Origin: CAZGCA01 sp964524145
GTDB lineage: Bacteria; Hydrogenedentota; CAZGCA01
Assembly (NCBI GenBank): GCA_964524145.1
Contig: CAZGCA010000001.1
Location: 160,728 to 224,727 of the forward strand
Reading direction: 5' to 3'
DNA: 64,000 nt
A model generated the notes under the pieces. That model saw only the letters and a program-made list of their open reading frames with translations. It had not been told where the DNA came from and did not search any database. This document shows, piece after piece, positions 55,501-62,698 of this stretch. Position 1 is the first letter of the stretch, and each line of letters starts with the position of its first letter. A program made the position numbers and the translations under genes.

Positions 55501-55886
55501 CTCGGCACCGTGATGGAACTTGACGTGCCGTCCACGACCTCAAACCCGTTGATTCTCAGAAGCCAACGGAGCGAACTGCGCCCGGTTGTGCCACCGGGAT
55601 TCGTCATGTGAACGTAGACGCGACCCGACGAACACGTGTACGAAACGTCAATCTGCGTCGAGTACGTGTCGCCCTCTGTAACCACCCCGGAGAAACCGAG
55701 GCTGGACTCCACGGTCTCAGCTCTTTGCACGGGGGGCATTGGCTCAATGGACGCAAAGGCGGCGTAGTCGGTGAGCGGAAGATGATCACGAGGCAAGGAT
55801 AGCGCTTCTCCCCTTGCGATAATTGCGGCGGAACAAACCCCAACTGCTAGAACAAACGTACGGCGAACACTGAATCTCCTGGACAT
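49545..55886 (-). CDS. giant secreted multidomain protein: five beta-sandwich repeats, TSP3, VWA, PPC, FN3, PEGA, dockerin
   Basis: 2113 residues from ATG 55886 (AGGAGG eight bases upstream; the frame is open to 55904). Signal peptide about residues 1-27. Then five tandem units of about 120 residues, each ending DSYIQ(I/V)EE...F(K/R)(D/E)RGQGP and bearing T-V-P-S-G-V-I-Q-x-G-D-N. TSP3-type calcium repeats follow (DADGDGVPD, DTDEDGTPD, DTDSDDDGF), then a VWA domain with MIDAS LFDGSGSLD. More TSP3 repeats and a long beta-rich region come next, then a PPC-type domain (VGQVMVFLSYDEGDTDFELID) and an FN3 domain (PTGLALSSSGGEVTASW). It ends with a cadherin/Ig-like domain, TSP3, a PEGA domain (DAGAQWRVDNG), and two dockerin-like repeats (DVNGDDRVDALDVQLVINGALGL). 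It is a calcium-rich adhesive or scaffold protein at the cell surface. Confidence 0.85.
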   Translation of the reverse strand: MSRRFSVRRTFVLAVGVCSAAIIARGEALSLPRDHLPLTDYAAFASIEPMPPVQRAETVESSLGFSGVVTEGDTYSTQIDVSYTCSSGRVYVHMTNPGGTTGRSSLRWLLRINGFEVVDGTSSSITVPSGVIQPGTNAFSFEILDDGDAVTETTEVLTDSYIRVTEATLREGSFRDRGQGPLVVHEGDSLAFTVHSDYVCASIAMKVHTVDRGGYDEGRSSLAYVVYIDGEPVDNGTSLLTIPSGYLQQGDSIVTIEFTDDGDSDLESTLVLEDSYLQVEEEQLPSGSFRERGQGPVVVTEGGSLFFTVNSAYECADARVFVHSTDRGKADNGVSYIKYIVYVNGEPVKSGTSSAITVPSGVIQQGDNEFELRFTDDEDGTTETTLVLEDSYIQISEEELPEGSFKSRGQEPVVMHEGEALTFTVSSPYVCSTGELRVHMADRGGVEYGRSSLEYILKVNGLEVFDGGSSDYDIPSGIVQKGDNTFEFAFPDDGDSYPETVLVLEDSYIQIEEAALPDGAFKDRGQGPVVITEGDTLTFTLNLDDDSAEGEIRLHVTDRGGFDNGTLYVKYDLRINGSAVLENKTASSRYDIPAGHVSLGDNTFELVFLDDGDTKTETILVLEDSYLYMEDENWPDADGDGVPDRVEGGDDKDTDEDGTPDYLDTDSDDDGFADGDEYRSGYDPYDSESIPVDVLLLDDTISPSFWRDSTLELLIAPVSFVLPDEDGPPVVLPDFTLDDVSIEPVEYSAEVIVEHVEEAPKPLSVVMLFDGSGSLDTTDRDDLRIAAGKGFVDRLRPSDEAAVLEFPRYISEEMYRTGIHQDFTSDHGLLDAALDGLGDTGGTPLYESVLETLVWFDGQRDDTVWQRIVILFSDGQPNSDTCREDCINTALDLHIPIVTVGLDEAAEPGTEASEGMRTLSEETYGLYVPADGPESLANIYSSLASGLIGNAYRLTCVFDPHPAEGTQIGITMQTNYGEEVYAFVAPGMPDSDHDGLFDSEEDVNANGVVDEGETDPFLWDTDGDGLNDHDEIYIYGTDPTNPDMDGDGIPDGEETDWGSNPDDEDDVPPNLTSMTIGMLTVDAEQFIEVSENMYETRGYVRINGILSFSGVLTLDFTALTITGNGRWIADNVPYVGDVSFYFGSITIDANAGVCAGLTAAASLLEVVGLGVEIESFGFAGDGITVSGELTLPPAIDVSIEVDNLIISKSSGIEFEGTVELPDVTFASFPWGIEDGHLDFNTVESEFGGGGTLATPKFDVIIEQITIRDGRLETVVIGVGFPDPGINLDSSGVVWLQSVSGGLMDMAPGPPPLKIKAACELTIGPTVAGYRLITGVPELLLDTSGMFTATGTIYLLGGPDEGYEMAQVFARFGTPSSSDPGFSFGATAYLWAHVFEPSITFTIDFDGNYEGTASGTFDLGEVDLGILDSIVGDLVELVLDTVSVPTFDLTATIDNDGFTGSFEVDVIAGYVKLTATLEPGGFPDLNASFQSPINLDIDWPWKMSPEAYAEYAKLGVDRLVTGTFEMPAGVGQVMVFLSYDEGDTDFELIDPNGVRLTPGDADGISYGYAADSSLGCAFYLLNQPVPGTWQVEVPDPEMLGSAEVTVLPIDTAPTVTMVYARTLSSQADTIVLGYTAADPDSDAAVSLHYDTDMQGFDGITIVTGLTETDGYGEHTWDTGDVAPGTYYVYAKVDDGVHGAQLAYLGQPVVIWHETNVPAPTGLALSSSGGEVTASWEASTANNILSYRLYWLEDGAPLSEALSEAVGELQSHTVDLETGRTYLMWVTAVDEDGAESAPSAAKAITPMAAGGGNNPPHITTGPVTQAEVSVVYAYDADATDADGDILTYALVTGPDGMTVDNSTGAVSWVPAADQRGVHDVELGASDGNSGTDTQGFRITVAVAPLPDDDGDGLDALAEVEHRSDPALWDTDGDGLSDGEEVDVYHTDPTLRDTDGDGTDDGVEVAAGTDPLTSRTTRFGSLKVTLEPAEALDAGAQWRVDNGIWRYNREQLDDLVEGAHTVSYSSLDGYVTPEPETVTIVYSQTTEIVLEYEAVPALFGDVNGDDRVDALDVQLVINGALGLAVGDECDINEDDRVDALDVQLVINAALGLISAL

Positions 55887-55974
55887 GGCACAATCCTCCT
55901 TCATACAGACGTAAGGAATCCTGAGGAAAGCCCCCTCGCCGAGTCTCCTAACCCCCCGCGAATTTTCCGTAAGA

Positions 55975-56004
55975 ATTCTACTCCGGAATCCCGGTCTACG
56001 TCAA
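55975..56004 (-). promoter_or_regulatory. sigma-70-type promoter of the giant VWA/dockerin gene
   Basis: On the minus strand TTGACG (55999-56004), 18-base spacer, TAGAAT (55975-55980), about 89 bases upstream of ATG 55886. Confidence 0.65.
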
Positions 56005-56169
56005 GAGGCGGCAACGGTTGAAAGCTCGCAATAACGGCTTTGCCATATGCCGATGGGGTATTGGCTACGCCGGTCCCAATGGCCACGTTCCCGGCCGCCG
56101 TGGTATCATTGTGCTGGTACGTACGCTGCGATGACAGTGGTGAGGAGCAGTCTTGGAAGGAGAGCCGAG

Positions 56170-58047
56170 ATGAAAACACAGGTTTTCGTTGTGGCCGGGA
56201 TCATGGTGTCCGTCGCGCTTATGGATTTGGTCGGGACAGCGGAGCAGACTGACCCCGGTCCGACACGCCAACCGATTATCGCCGAATCTGAAACAGCCGA
56301 ACTGGGGTTGACATACGGCAAGAGCACGGACCTGTCGCTTCCGAAAACCATCCTGTTCTCTGCGTCTCCGGAGGAGATCGTTGCCGACGCGGAGGAGTGG
56401 TCGCGCCGGGGGATAACCGCGTTCTTTGTGAACTATGTGGCTCGCGAGTGGTCGAGCGATATCTGGGCGAAGGACGGAAAACCGTGGACCATCGGCGAAT
56501 CGGACGAGACGTTCCAGAAGACTAAAGAAGCCAACGCGGTCTGCAAACGTATCGGTTCCGACACCTTCTTGAAGATCGCGTTCGACAACCCGTTCGAGTG
56601 GTTCAACGATATCGCCTGGCAGCATATCAACCACAACTTCCGACAGTTCGCCATCTTCGCGCGCGAAACGGACTGCACGGGCATCGCCATTGACATCGAG
56701 TACGTGAGCGAACAGTACCAGTTCGAGTGGGAAGGGTACACCTACGACGGGTATACGCGGCAGGATCTGGTCGGGAAGATCCGCGACCGTATGACCGCGG
56801 TGATACAGATCCTGTACGACGAGTTCCCCGACATGGTGTTCCTGACGTTCCCCGAAGAGGGTCTCACGCTGGGCAGCGTCATCCACGTTGCCTGGATAGA
56901 GGAAGCCGCGCGACGCAACGCGCCCGGCGGCGTCCACTACTGCACCGAATACACGTACCGCAACCCGAACATCCGGTACATGTTCGGCCACGGTTGGGCG
57001 TGCAACGATCTGTTTCACCGGCTGCTCAGCGACCACGCAAAACGGTACTGGCGCGAGAAGTGTTCGATCGCCGCCGGAGTATGGCCGTTCGGCTTCAACT
57101 ACCAGCAGGTGTACGATCCCGGAATTTCGCTTGAAGAGTTCCGCCAGGCCTATGCTGCCTCGCTGATGATGTCGTCCAGGTACAACTGGATTTACAGCCA
57201 CAACTGCCGGGAGCTGCTCATCGGCCGAGCCGTGAGCGAGTACAAGGGCGACGCCGACATCGAAGCGTACCTGCGCATGATCGCCGACAAGGAGATCGTG
57301 ACGACTCCCAACTACGTGGCGCTCGCAAAAGAGTTGCGCGGAATGGTGCTGCGCGACTTCACGAACGATCTCGGCGTGATGCCTGCCCCGCAATTCTTCG
57401 GACCGAGCGATCGCGTCAGCGTCGGGCTGATACCCGCGACCTCGTACTCTTCCAGCGCGCACATACAGGCCCGTGACGAGCTGTGGGATTTGGGCCTGAA
57501 ACTGTTTGCCGGTGCAGACGTGAACCTTCGGGACCATTTCGGCACGCAAACCCACTGGATGCTTATCGGCCCGTTCGAGAACGACGAGAACTGGAGCGGC
57601 CACGACGCGGTCTACCCGCCTGAAACGGAGATCGACCTCGACGCGGAGTACGACGGCCTCGCCGGAAAGGTGCGCTGGATAGAGCATCGGCAGGAAGGAC
57701 GGCTCGCCAGCGTCGATCTGACCAAGGTGTTCGAGCCCACCGAACACGTCTCCGCGTACGGGCTCTGCTACGTGACTTCGCCACGCCAACAAGAAGCCCA
57801 GATCCGTGTCGGCACGAACGATTCCGGCAAGCTCTGGTTCGGCGGCAGGCCCGTTTACGACTACCCCCAGGAAGGCTCGGCGATCCTCGACAGAGACATC
57901 GTCCCGGTAACCATTCCGAAAGGCACCACACCCATCCTGATCAAAGCCTCGAACGGCGAGATCAACTGGGGATTCGTCTTCCGCATCACCGACGAGACCG
58001 GCAAACCGCTACAGGATATCCGCTTTTCCCCACGCCCCCCGGGTTGA
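56170..58047 (+). CDS. secreted TIM-barrel-like protein of unknown function with C-terminal beta domain
   Basis: 625 residues from ATG 56170 (GGAAGGAGAG just upstream); the frame is open to 56047. Signal peptide about residues 1-24. The body reads like a glycosidase barrel: TILFSASPEEIVADAEEWSRRGITAFFVNYV, CTGIAIDIEYV (a D-I-E that could be catalytic or metal-binding), MVFLTFPEEGLTLGS, GVHYCTEYTYRNPNI, and NWIYSHNCRELL. After about residue 450 a beta-rich domain follows, with MLIGPFENDENWSGHDAVYPPE and LWFGGRPVYDYPQEG, resembling carbohydrate-binding jelly rolls. I recognise no numbered GH family. It converges on the phosphohexomutase gene with a 19-base gap. Confidence 0.6.
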   Translation: MKTQVFVVAGIMVSVALMDLVGTAEQTDPGPTRQPIIAESETAELGLTYGKSTDLSLPKTILFSASPEEIVADAEEWSRRGITAFFVNYVAREWSSDIWAKDGKPWTIGESDETFQKTKEANAVCKRIGSDTFLKIAFDNPFEWFNDIAWQHINHNFRQFAIFARETDCTGIAIDIEYVSEQYQFEWEGYTYDGYTRQDLVGKIRDRMTAVIQILYDEFPDMVFLTFPEEGLTLGSVIHVAWIEEAARRNAPGGVHYCTEYTYRNPNIRYMFGHGWACNDLFHRLLSDHAKRYWREKCSIAAGVWPFGFNYQQVYDPGISLEEFRQAYAASLMMSSRYNWIYSHNCRELLIGRAVSEYKGDADIEAYLRMIADKEIVTTPNYVALAKELRGMVLRDFTNDLGVMPAPQFFGPSDRVSVGLIPATSYSSSAHIQARDELWDLGLKLFAGADVNLRDHFGTQTHWMLIGPFENDENWSGHDAVYPPETEIDLDAEYDGLAGKVRWIEHRQEGRLASVDLTKVFEPTEHVSAYGLCYVTSPRQQEAQIRVGTNDSGKLWFGGRPVYDYPQEGSAILDRDIVPVTIPKGTTPILIKASNGEINWGFVFRITDETGKPLQDIRFSPRPPG

Positions 58048-58066
58048 TGAAGGTTTGCGCCGGGGG

Positions 58067-59578
58067 CTACTTGGCTGGCCGGGGCGGCATTTGCTGGTCG
58101 TATTTGCCGACTTGTCCGGTTGCAGCGAGGCGTGTTTGAATGTGCTCGATGATGTCGTAGAGCTGATCTTCGGAAACCCGCGACTCGGCCACGGTCACCA
58201 GGGAAGGTTTGTTGGACGACGCGCGCACCAAACCCCAGCTGTTGTCTTCCATGGTGAACCGGACCCCGTTCACCGTGAGCAGCTCTTTGATCTTCTGACC
58301 GCCGATGAGTGTGCCGGCGTCTTTGTCCGCCTGGTACTGCGCCGTCACGTTGTCGACAACGTCGTACTTCTCGTTGTCCGGGCAAAAGGGGCTGAGCGTC
58401 GGGCTCTGCCAGGTCTTGGGCAGGTCGGCCACCATCTGCGACAACGGCCTGTCGGATTCGTCGAGCATCTTGAGCAGCTGAATTGACGAGACGATGCCGT
58501 CATCGTAGCGCCTGCCGTAGGGTTCGTTGAGAAACCAGTGACCGCTCTTCTCGAAGCCCGCGATCGCGTTCTCCTCGGCCACCTTCGACTTGATATACGA
58601 GTGGCCTGTCTTCCAAGTGACGACTTTCGTGCCGGTCTTCGACAGCACCTCGTCATCGTAGAACAGACCGGTGCTTTTCACGTCGATGACCACGGCGCGA
58701 TTGGGGTGATCCTTGCATATCCATCGTGCCAGCAGCAGGCCGAGCTTGTCGGAGAAGACTTCTTCGCCCTGGTCGTCCACCACGCCAAGCCGGTCCCCGT
58801 CGCCGTCGATGCCGATACCGATATGCGCGTTGTTCGCCCTGGTTGCCTCGCTGATATCGTGCAGAAACGAGATGTCTTCCGGGTTCGGGTTGTGTCGGGT
58901 GAAGTTCCAGTCGGCGGTACAGTCCTGCTCGATGACTTCACACCCGAGCTGCCGGAGGATGGGAGGCGTGAACCGGCCGGCCGTGCCGTTGCCGGCTGCT
59001 ACAACGATCTTGACGGGTTTGCTGAGCGTATGGCCACGCAACGCGTCTTTCGCGTATTCCTCGAATATCCCGTCGAACGTCTCATAGGTGCCCTGGCCCG
59101 AAGCGAACTTTCCGTCGTACACGATCTTCTTGAACTGCCGGATGCCTTCGGGCCCGAGTGTGGACGAAAGCCCGTCGGCGAGCTTGACGCCCGTCCAACC
59201 GTTATCGTTGTGGCTGGCGGTTACCTGCAGCCCGGCCTTGCAGTCAAGATGGTGCTGGGCGTAATACATCATCGGTGAGAGTGTCAGGCCCAGGTCAATC
59301 ACGTGCACTCCCGTCGACAGCAGGCCGACGACCAGCGAACGAGTAAGTTCCTGGCTGTACGATCGGAAATCGTGGCCGATGACAACCCTCTCCTCGCCGA
59401 GAATGTCTCGCATCATCGTGCCGTATGCACGGCCTAATACAACGAATCCGTTCGGGTTGATCTCTTCTCCGACCACCCAGCGAAGGTCGTATTCCCGGAA
59501 CCCGTTCTCCGTGATAAGGGTCTTCTCAAAGTACTCGAATGAATTCGATTTGACTTGCGTATCGATGTCCCAACGCAT
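58067..59578 (-). CDS. phosphomannomutase/phosphoglucomutase (alpha-D-phosphohexomutase)
   Basis: 503 residues from ATG 59578 (GAGG six bases upstream); the frame is open to 59602. All four catalytic elements are visible: the phosphoserine Ser122 in VTASHNDNGWTGVK, the Mg-binding loop D258-G-D260-G-D262-R263, the sugar-specificity loop GFEKSGH, and the phosphate-binding RASSNKPSL near the C-terminus. G-F-E-K-S-G-H matches the PMM/PGM subgroup. It interconverts mannose- or glucose-6-phosphate and the 1-phosphate, feeding nucleotide-sugar synthesis for cell-surface glycans. It is transcribed alone, from a clear promoter. Confidence 0.92.
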   Translation of the reverse strand: MRWDIDTQVKSNSFEYFEKTLITENGFREYDLRWVVGEEINPNGFVVLGRAYGTMMRDILGEERVVIGHDFRSYSQELTRSLVVGLLSTGVHVIDLGLTLSPMMYYAQHHLDCKAGLQVTASHNDNGWTGVKLADGLSSTLGPEGIRQFKKIVYDGKFASGQGTYETFDGIFEEYAKDALRGHTLSKPVKIVVAAGNGTAGRFTPPILRQLGCEVIEQDCTADWNFTRHNPNPEDISFLHDISEATRANNAHIGIGIDGDGDRLGVVDDQGEEVFSDKLGLLLARWICKDHPNRAVVIDVKSTGLFYDDEVLSKTGTKVVTWKTGHSYIKSKVAEENAIAGFEKSGHWFLNEPYGRRYDDGIVSSIQLLKMLDESDRPLSQMVADLPKTWQSPTLSPFCPDNEKYDVVDNVTAQYQADKDAGTLIGGQKIKELLTVNGVRFTMEDNSWGLVRASSNKPSLVTVAESRVSEDQLYDIIEHIQTRLAATGQVGKYDQQMPPRPAK

Positions 59579-59714
59579 CTTGCACCTCACAGGAATCAGC
59601 AATACCCCGAAGCTTGTTCAAGGCATCGCGCTACCCCCGGCATTGTCCACACACCTTCAAAACACACACTTCTGACTGAGTAAACCGTTCCACTCTGTCA
59701 GTCGCCGCCGTCGT

Positions 59715-59744
59715 ACTGTACCACAACTGCCGTGCTCGGGTCAA
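59715..59744 (-). promoter_or_regulatory. sigma-70-type promoter of the phosphohexomutase gene
   Basis: On the minus strand TTGACC (59739-59744), 18-base spacer, TACAGT (59715-59720) with the extended GTTGTGG also seen in the two boxes at 38922 and 49451. Confidence 0.65.
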
Positions 59745-59785
59745 ATGCGGAACACTCTGTCATGGGACGAGTTGCGAATATCTCG

Positions 59786-61237
59786 TCAGTGATCGGTGTT
59801 TTCCACGAGATCGAGATACCCGGCGAGGGTTGGCTTGTCGCTTCGGGAAAGCGTCACGGTGAGGTCCGGGCCGCTTTCGGGAACGGCCTCCACTGGAACG
59901 TCCACGTATCCTCGAGCAGGGTTCAATCCCGGGATCGTGGTCACCGTCTCGCCCAAACGGCTGACTGTCAGTGTCAACGTCTTCCCGGCCTCCTCCTTCT
60001 CGCCAAGAACATCCCAGGTAATCCGCAAGTCTCCCGCAGAGGGTGTGTGGTCCTTCACCCGTTTCGCCTCCATCGTGTAGAAGCTGTTCGGATGGGAATA
60101 CCACAACGCGTACCGCTCGCGCGCCACCTTTCCCGACATCTCGGCCGAATGCCAATCGCACGAGACGTCGTAATCCAGATGCAGGATGTCGGAAGGACCG
60201 GATGACTGGGAAACGATCAGGTAGCTGTTCGGAAGATACGCCCACGTTCCGGGCACGTCGCAGTGCACCCAGCCGATCCGAGGCATATAGACCTCCGCCC
60301 AGCGATGATGCGTGTTGTCGCGGTAGGGTCCGGGACCTTTGGCTGGTCCCCCGCGCACCAGGGCTCCGGTCCAACGCGCAGGAATCCCCGCCGAGCGGCA
60401 CATGGCCACGAAGGTGAACGCGTATTCCGAGCAGCTTCCGCTGCCCCGCTCGATAACCTTCACCGCATCATCCCATCCGCCGCCGGTCCTGTACTCGATA
60501 TGGTTCCTCACCCAGTCGAAGATCCGGCGTGCCATGGTCCAGGGGTTTGTCTCCCTCTCGAGAGCGTCGTCACGCGCCTCGGTTACCGTTGGATGCGCAA
60601 TGCGAAAGATATCCGCATCCACGAGGAATTCCGAGGCGACCGGTTCGGGCACTTCGTCCAACGGGCCGACATCGGCGGGGTCGATCTTGTAATGGAGATC
60701 CCACGTCCGAACCCGTGCGCGCCAGACAGTCTCGAGCGTGGCACCGGGGGCTACATCCTCAAACTGGTACGCGACAATCTTCTGGCCCCGGTCGTCTTCG
60801 GTTAGTTGTCCATCTCCGGGAGAGAACGTCAGATCGACAACCTCTTGGCGGTCGAGGTTCGACGGATAGAGCGCGTACGTCTTCAGATACGTGAGATCGC
60901 CGGGACCTGCGTTCTTGACACGGTGAATCAGGCGCACATCGCCGACCGCCGGGTTAAAGCGATATGCTGCCGAATTCGGTCCGAGCTTGAGGGCTCTGAG
61001 TTCCTCGCCGTCAGGGCCTGCGCTCTCCATTCTGATCCAGCCGGAACCTTCTCGAACTTCAAATGCCAGATCGGTCGGTTTCGGGATTCGCGTGAAGTCC
61101 CGGTGAGTTTCCCGTGCCGCTTCCTGGTACGGCGAACGTCTTGAAATCGATCTATCGAGAATGGATATCAAGCGGTCCTCGAAGATGAGCACTACAACTG
61201 CAACCGCCAGTGCAAATGCCGCCAACACAAGCTTCAT
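59786..61237 (-). CDS. membrane-anchored transglutaminase-like protein
   Basis: 483 residues from ATG 61237; the open frame reaches 61342, but that region would precede the predicted transcript start. The N-terminal anchor is about residues 3-20, so the domain is periplasmic. A beta-sandwich region comes first, then the transglutaminase core: Cys269 in GSGSCSEYAFTFVAMCRSAGIPARW, His311 in HHRWAEVYMP and Asp327 in WVHCDVPG, i.e. the full Cys-His-Asp triad. A C-terminal beta domain of about 120 residues follows. Such proteins act as proteases or cross-linkers at the cell surface. The substrate is unknown. Confidence 0.85.
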   Translation of the reverse strand: MKLVLAAFALAVAVVVLIFEDRLISILDRSISRRSPYQEAARETHRDFTRIPKPTDLAFEVREGSGWIRMESAGPDGEELRALKLGPNSAAYRFNPAVGDVRLIHRVKNAGPGDLTYLKTYALYPSNLDRQEVVDLTFSPGDGQLTEDDRGQKIVAYQFEDVAPGATLETVWRARVRTWDLHYKIDPADVGPLDEVPEPVASEFLVDADIFRIAHPTVTEARDDALERETNPWTMARRIFDWVRNHIEYRTGGGWDDAVKVIERGSGSCSEYAFTFVAMCRSAGIPARWTGALVRGGPAKGPGPYRDNTHHRWAEVYMPRIGWVHCDVPGTWAYLPNSYLIVSQSSGPSDILHLDYDVSCDWHSAEMSGKVARERYALWYSHPNSFYTMEAKRVKDHTPSAGDLRITWDVLGEKEEAGKTLTLTVSRLGETVTTIPGLNPARGYVDVPVEAVPESGPDLTVTLSRSDKPTLAGYLDLVENTDH

Positions 61238-61545
61238 TCTGGGAAGGTTAGCCTGCAATGCGCGATTCCTCGGTTCAAGACATGGCTCGAAACAATCGTT
61301 TCCGGCAGTCAGCGCGTAGCGTGCCGGCCCTGTCGGGAGCACTCGCTAAGGATAAACTCATGCGATCGTGTTGTCAACGCGGATTTCTCGAAGTGACACG
61401 GCACGCTGGAAAGAGGCTGCCTGGTTCCTCTTGTGAATAGCCTTCAATGTTTGGTGTATACTATGGTGCAATGCATGGTTCAGTCGGCCGAAAGGGGCTT
61501 GGCCGGTAGACCTTGAACGGCAACAGTGTGTGGAGGGTTCTCCCG
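61238..61545. other. divergent promoter region
   Basis: 308 bases between divergent genes. It holds the minus-strand promoter at 61349-61377 and a plus-strand -10 TATACT (61457-61462) with no clear -35, which may serve the membrane protein gene. No gene is visible. Confidence 0.4.
61349..61377 (-). promoter_or_regulatory. sigma-70-type promoter of the transglutaminase-like gene
   Basis: On the minus strand TTGACA (61372-61377), 17-base spacer, TATCCT (61349-61354). Confidence 0.65.
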
Positions 61546-62487
61546 ATGAACGGCAAGATGAACGTGACCAACGGTCTCAATCAGGCCGTGGAACATACCA
61601 AACGTGTGCTGTTCCGGCCGTTCGACTTCGGTAAATGGGTGTGCTTCGGCGTAATCATCTTCCTCGATGTGCTCTTTCAAGGAGGGGGAGGAGGAGGCGG
61701 CGGCGGATTCAACCGCCCCGGTGGCCCGGACAACATCGCAGACGGGGTGGGCTCTGCAAAGGAATGGGTCATCCAGCACCTCGCTGTTGTGCTTCCCATT
61801 GTTGCCGTTGTTTTCGTCATCATCATCGGTCTGGCGGTTCTGTGTATGTGGCTGCGAAGCCACGGGACGATGATGCTTATCCGCGCCGTGGCGTTGAACG
61901 ACTCCGACATCGGCGAGAACTGGCGGCAGACTCGGAAAGCCGCGTTCTCTTTGTTCGTCTTTCGGATTGTGTTGGCTGCAGCCGGGTTCGTTGTTTTCGG
62001 TGGCTTCTGTCTCGTGGCGTTACTGACGGTTTTGAACCAGGCAGCACGCGGGACCGATACAATCTGGCCCTATCTAGTGAGCCTCCTTCCGCTTGTCTTC
62101 GTCTGGATCTGCCTTGCATTGGCGTTCTGGCTTGTGGAGACGCTCCTGCGAAACTTTGTCGCACCGTTGATGTTCCATTTCGACCTCTCGTGTGTCGAAG
62201 CGTGGAAACATTTCAGAGGCGTCTGCCGAGGGAACATCCTGATGTTGTTCCTATTCTTGGTCATTCGGTTCGCATATTTCATCGCGTTTGGGATCGCTTC
62301 GGTACTCATTGGGTGTGTAACATGCTGCATTGGATTCCTGCCTGTTATCCATCACACGTTGTTCGCCCCGTTCTATGTGTTTGACCGCTCCTATTCGCTT
62401 TACGTGCTCGAATCTCTGGGGCCGGACTTCCGCATCATCCAGCCCGCACCACCGGACTTGATTCCCGAGATATCGTCCTCCTCGTGA
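61546..62487 (+). CDS. polytopic membrane protein (DUF4013/DUF7544-like), unknown function
   Basis: 313 residues from ATG 61546 (GGAGGG eight bases upstream); the frame is open to 61513. Six or so membrane segments: after VTNGLNQAVEHTKRVLFRPFDFGKW comes helix 1, then a run of nine glycines and a Pro/Asn-rich loop. Helices follow at about 80-110, 140-165, 180-205, 230-255 and 260-285. Hydrophilic loops contain IGENWRQTRKAAFSLF and FHFDLSCVEAWKHFRGVCRGN. The repeated amphipathic loop-helix arrangement is that of the glycerophosphodiester-phosphodiesterase-membrane-domain/DUF4013-like families, often annotated only as membrane proteins. The function is unknown. It stands alone, with the sigma factor gene 211 bases downstream. 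Confidence 0.65.
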   Translation: MNGKMNVTNGLNQAVEHTKRVLFRPFDFGKWVCFGVIIFLDVLFQGGGGGGGGGFNRPGGPDNIADGVGSAKEWVIQHLAVVLPIVAVVFVIIIGLAVLCMWLRSHGTMMLIRAVALNDSDIGENWRQTRKAAFSLFVFRIVLAAAGFVVFGGFCLVALLTVLNQAARGTDTIWPYLVSLLPLVFVWICLALAFWLVETLLRNFVAPLMFHFDLSCVEAWKHFRGVCRGNILMLFLFLVIRFAYFIAFGIASVLIGCVTCCIGFLPVIHHTLFAPFYVFDRSYSLYVLESLGPDFRIIQPAPPDLIPEISSSS

Positions 62488-62603
62488 GCACAATGTGTTC
62501 ACAGTAGTACCGGGCCCAACGCCCGCACGCTGGTCCCTTCATTTGTCGTCGCGCCTGTGCTACGTGGTGGCTTCATTTGTGTAGCACTATCGCACCCTCG
62601 GTG

Positions 62604-62632
62604 TTGACACTGCAAACGGTTTCGGGTATGCT
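62604..62632 (+). promoter_or_regulatory. consensus sigma-70 promoter of the ECF sigma operon
   Basis: TTGACA (62604-62609), 17-base spacer, TATGCT (62627-62632). A perfect -35 and good -10 mean the sigma gene is read by the housekeeping polymerase, not by autoregulation alone. Confidence 0.75.
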
Positions 62633-62698
62633 ATTGGGCGTGATGTGGACGGGAGTTCGCGAACGCCGGGGAGGCTGATACGTTGCCTGTGGTGAAGG

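Noticed and set aside
56065..57792. 575-codon minus-strand ORF
   Set aside because: Antisense to the secreted barrel gene, which has a signal peptide and ribosome site; no motif on the minus strand.
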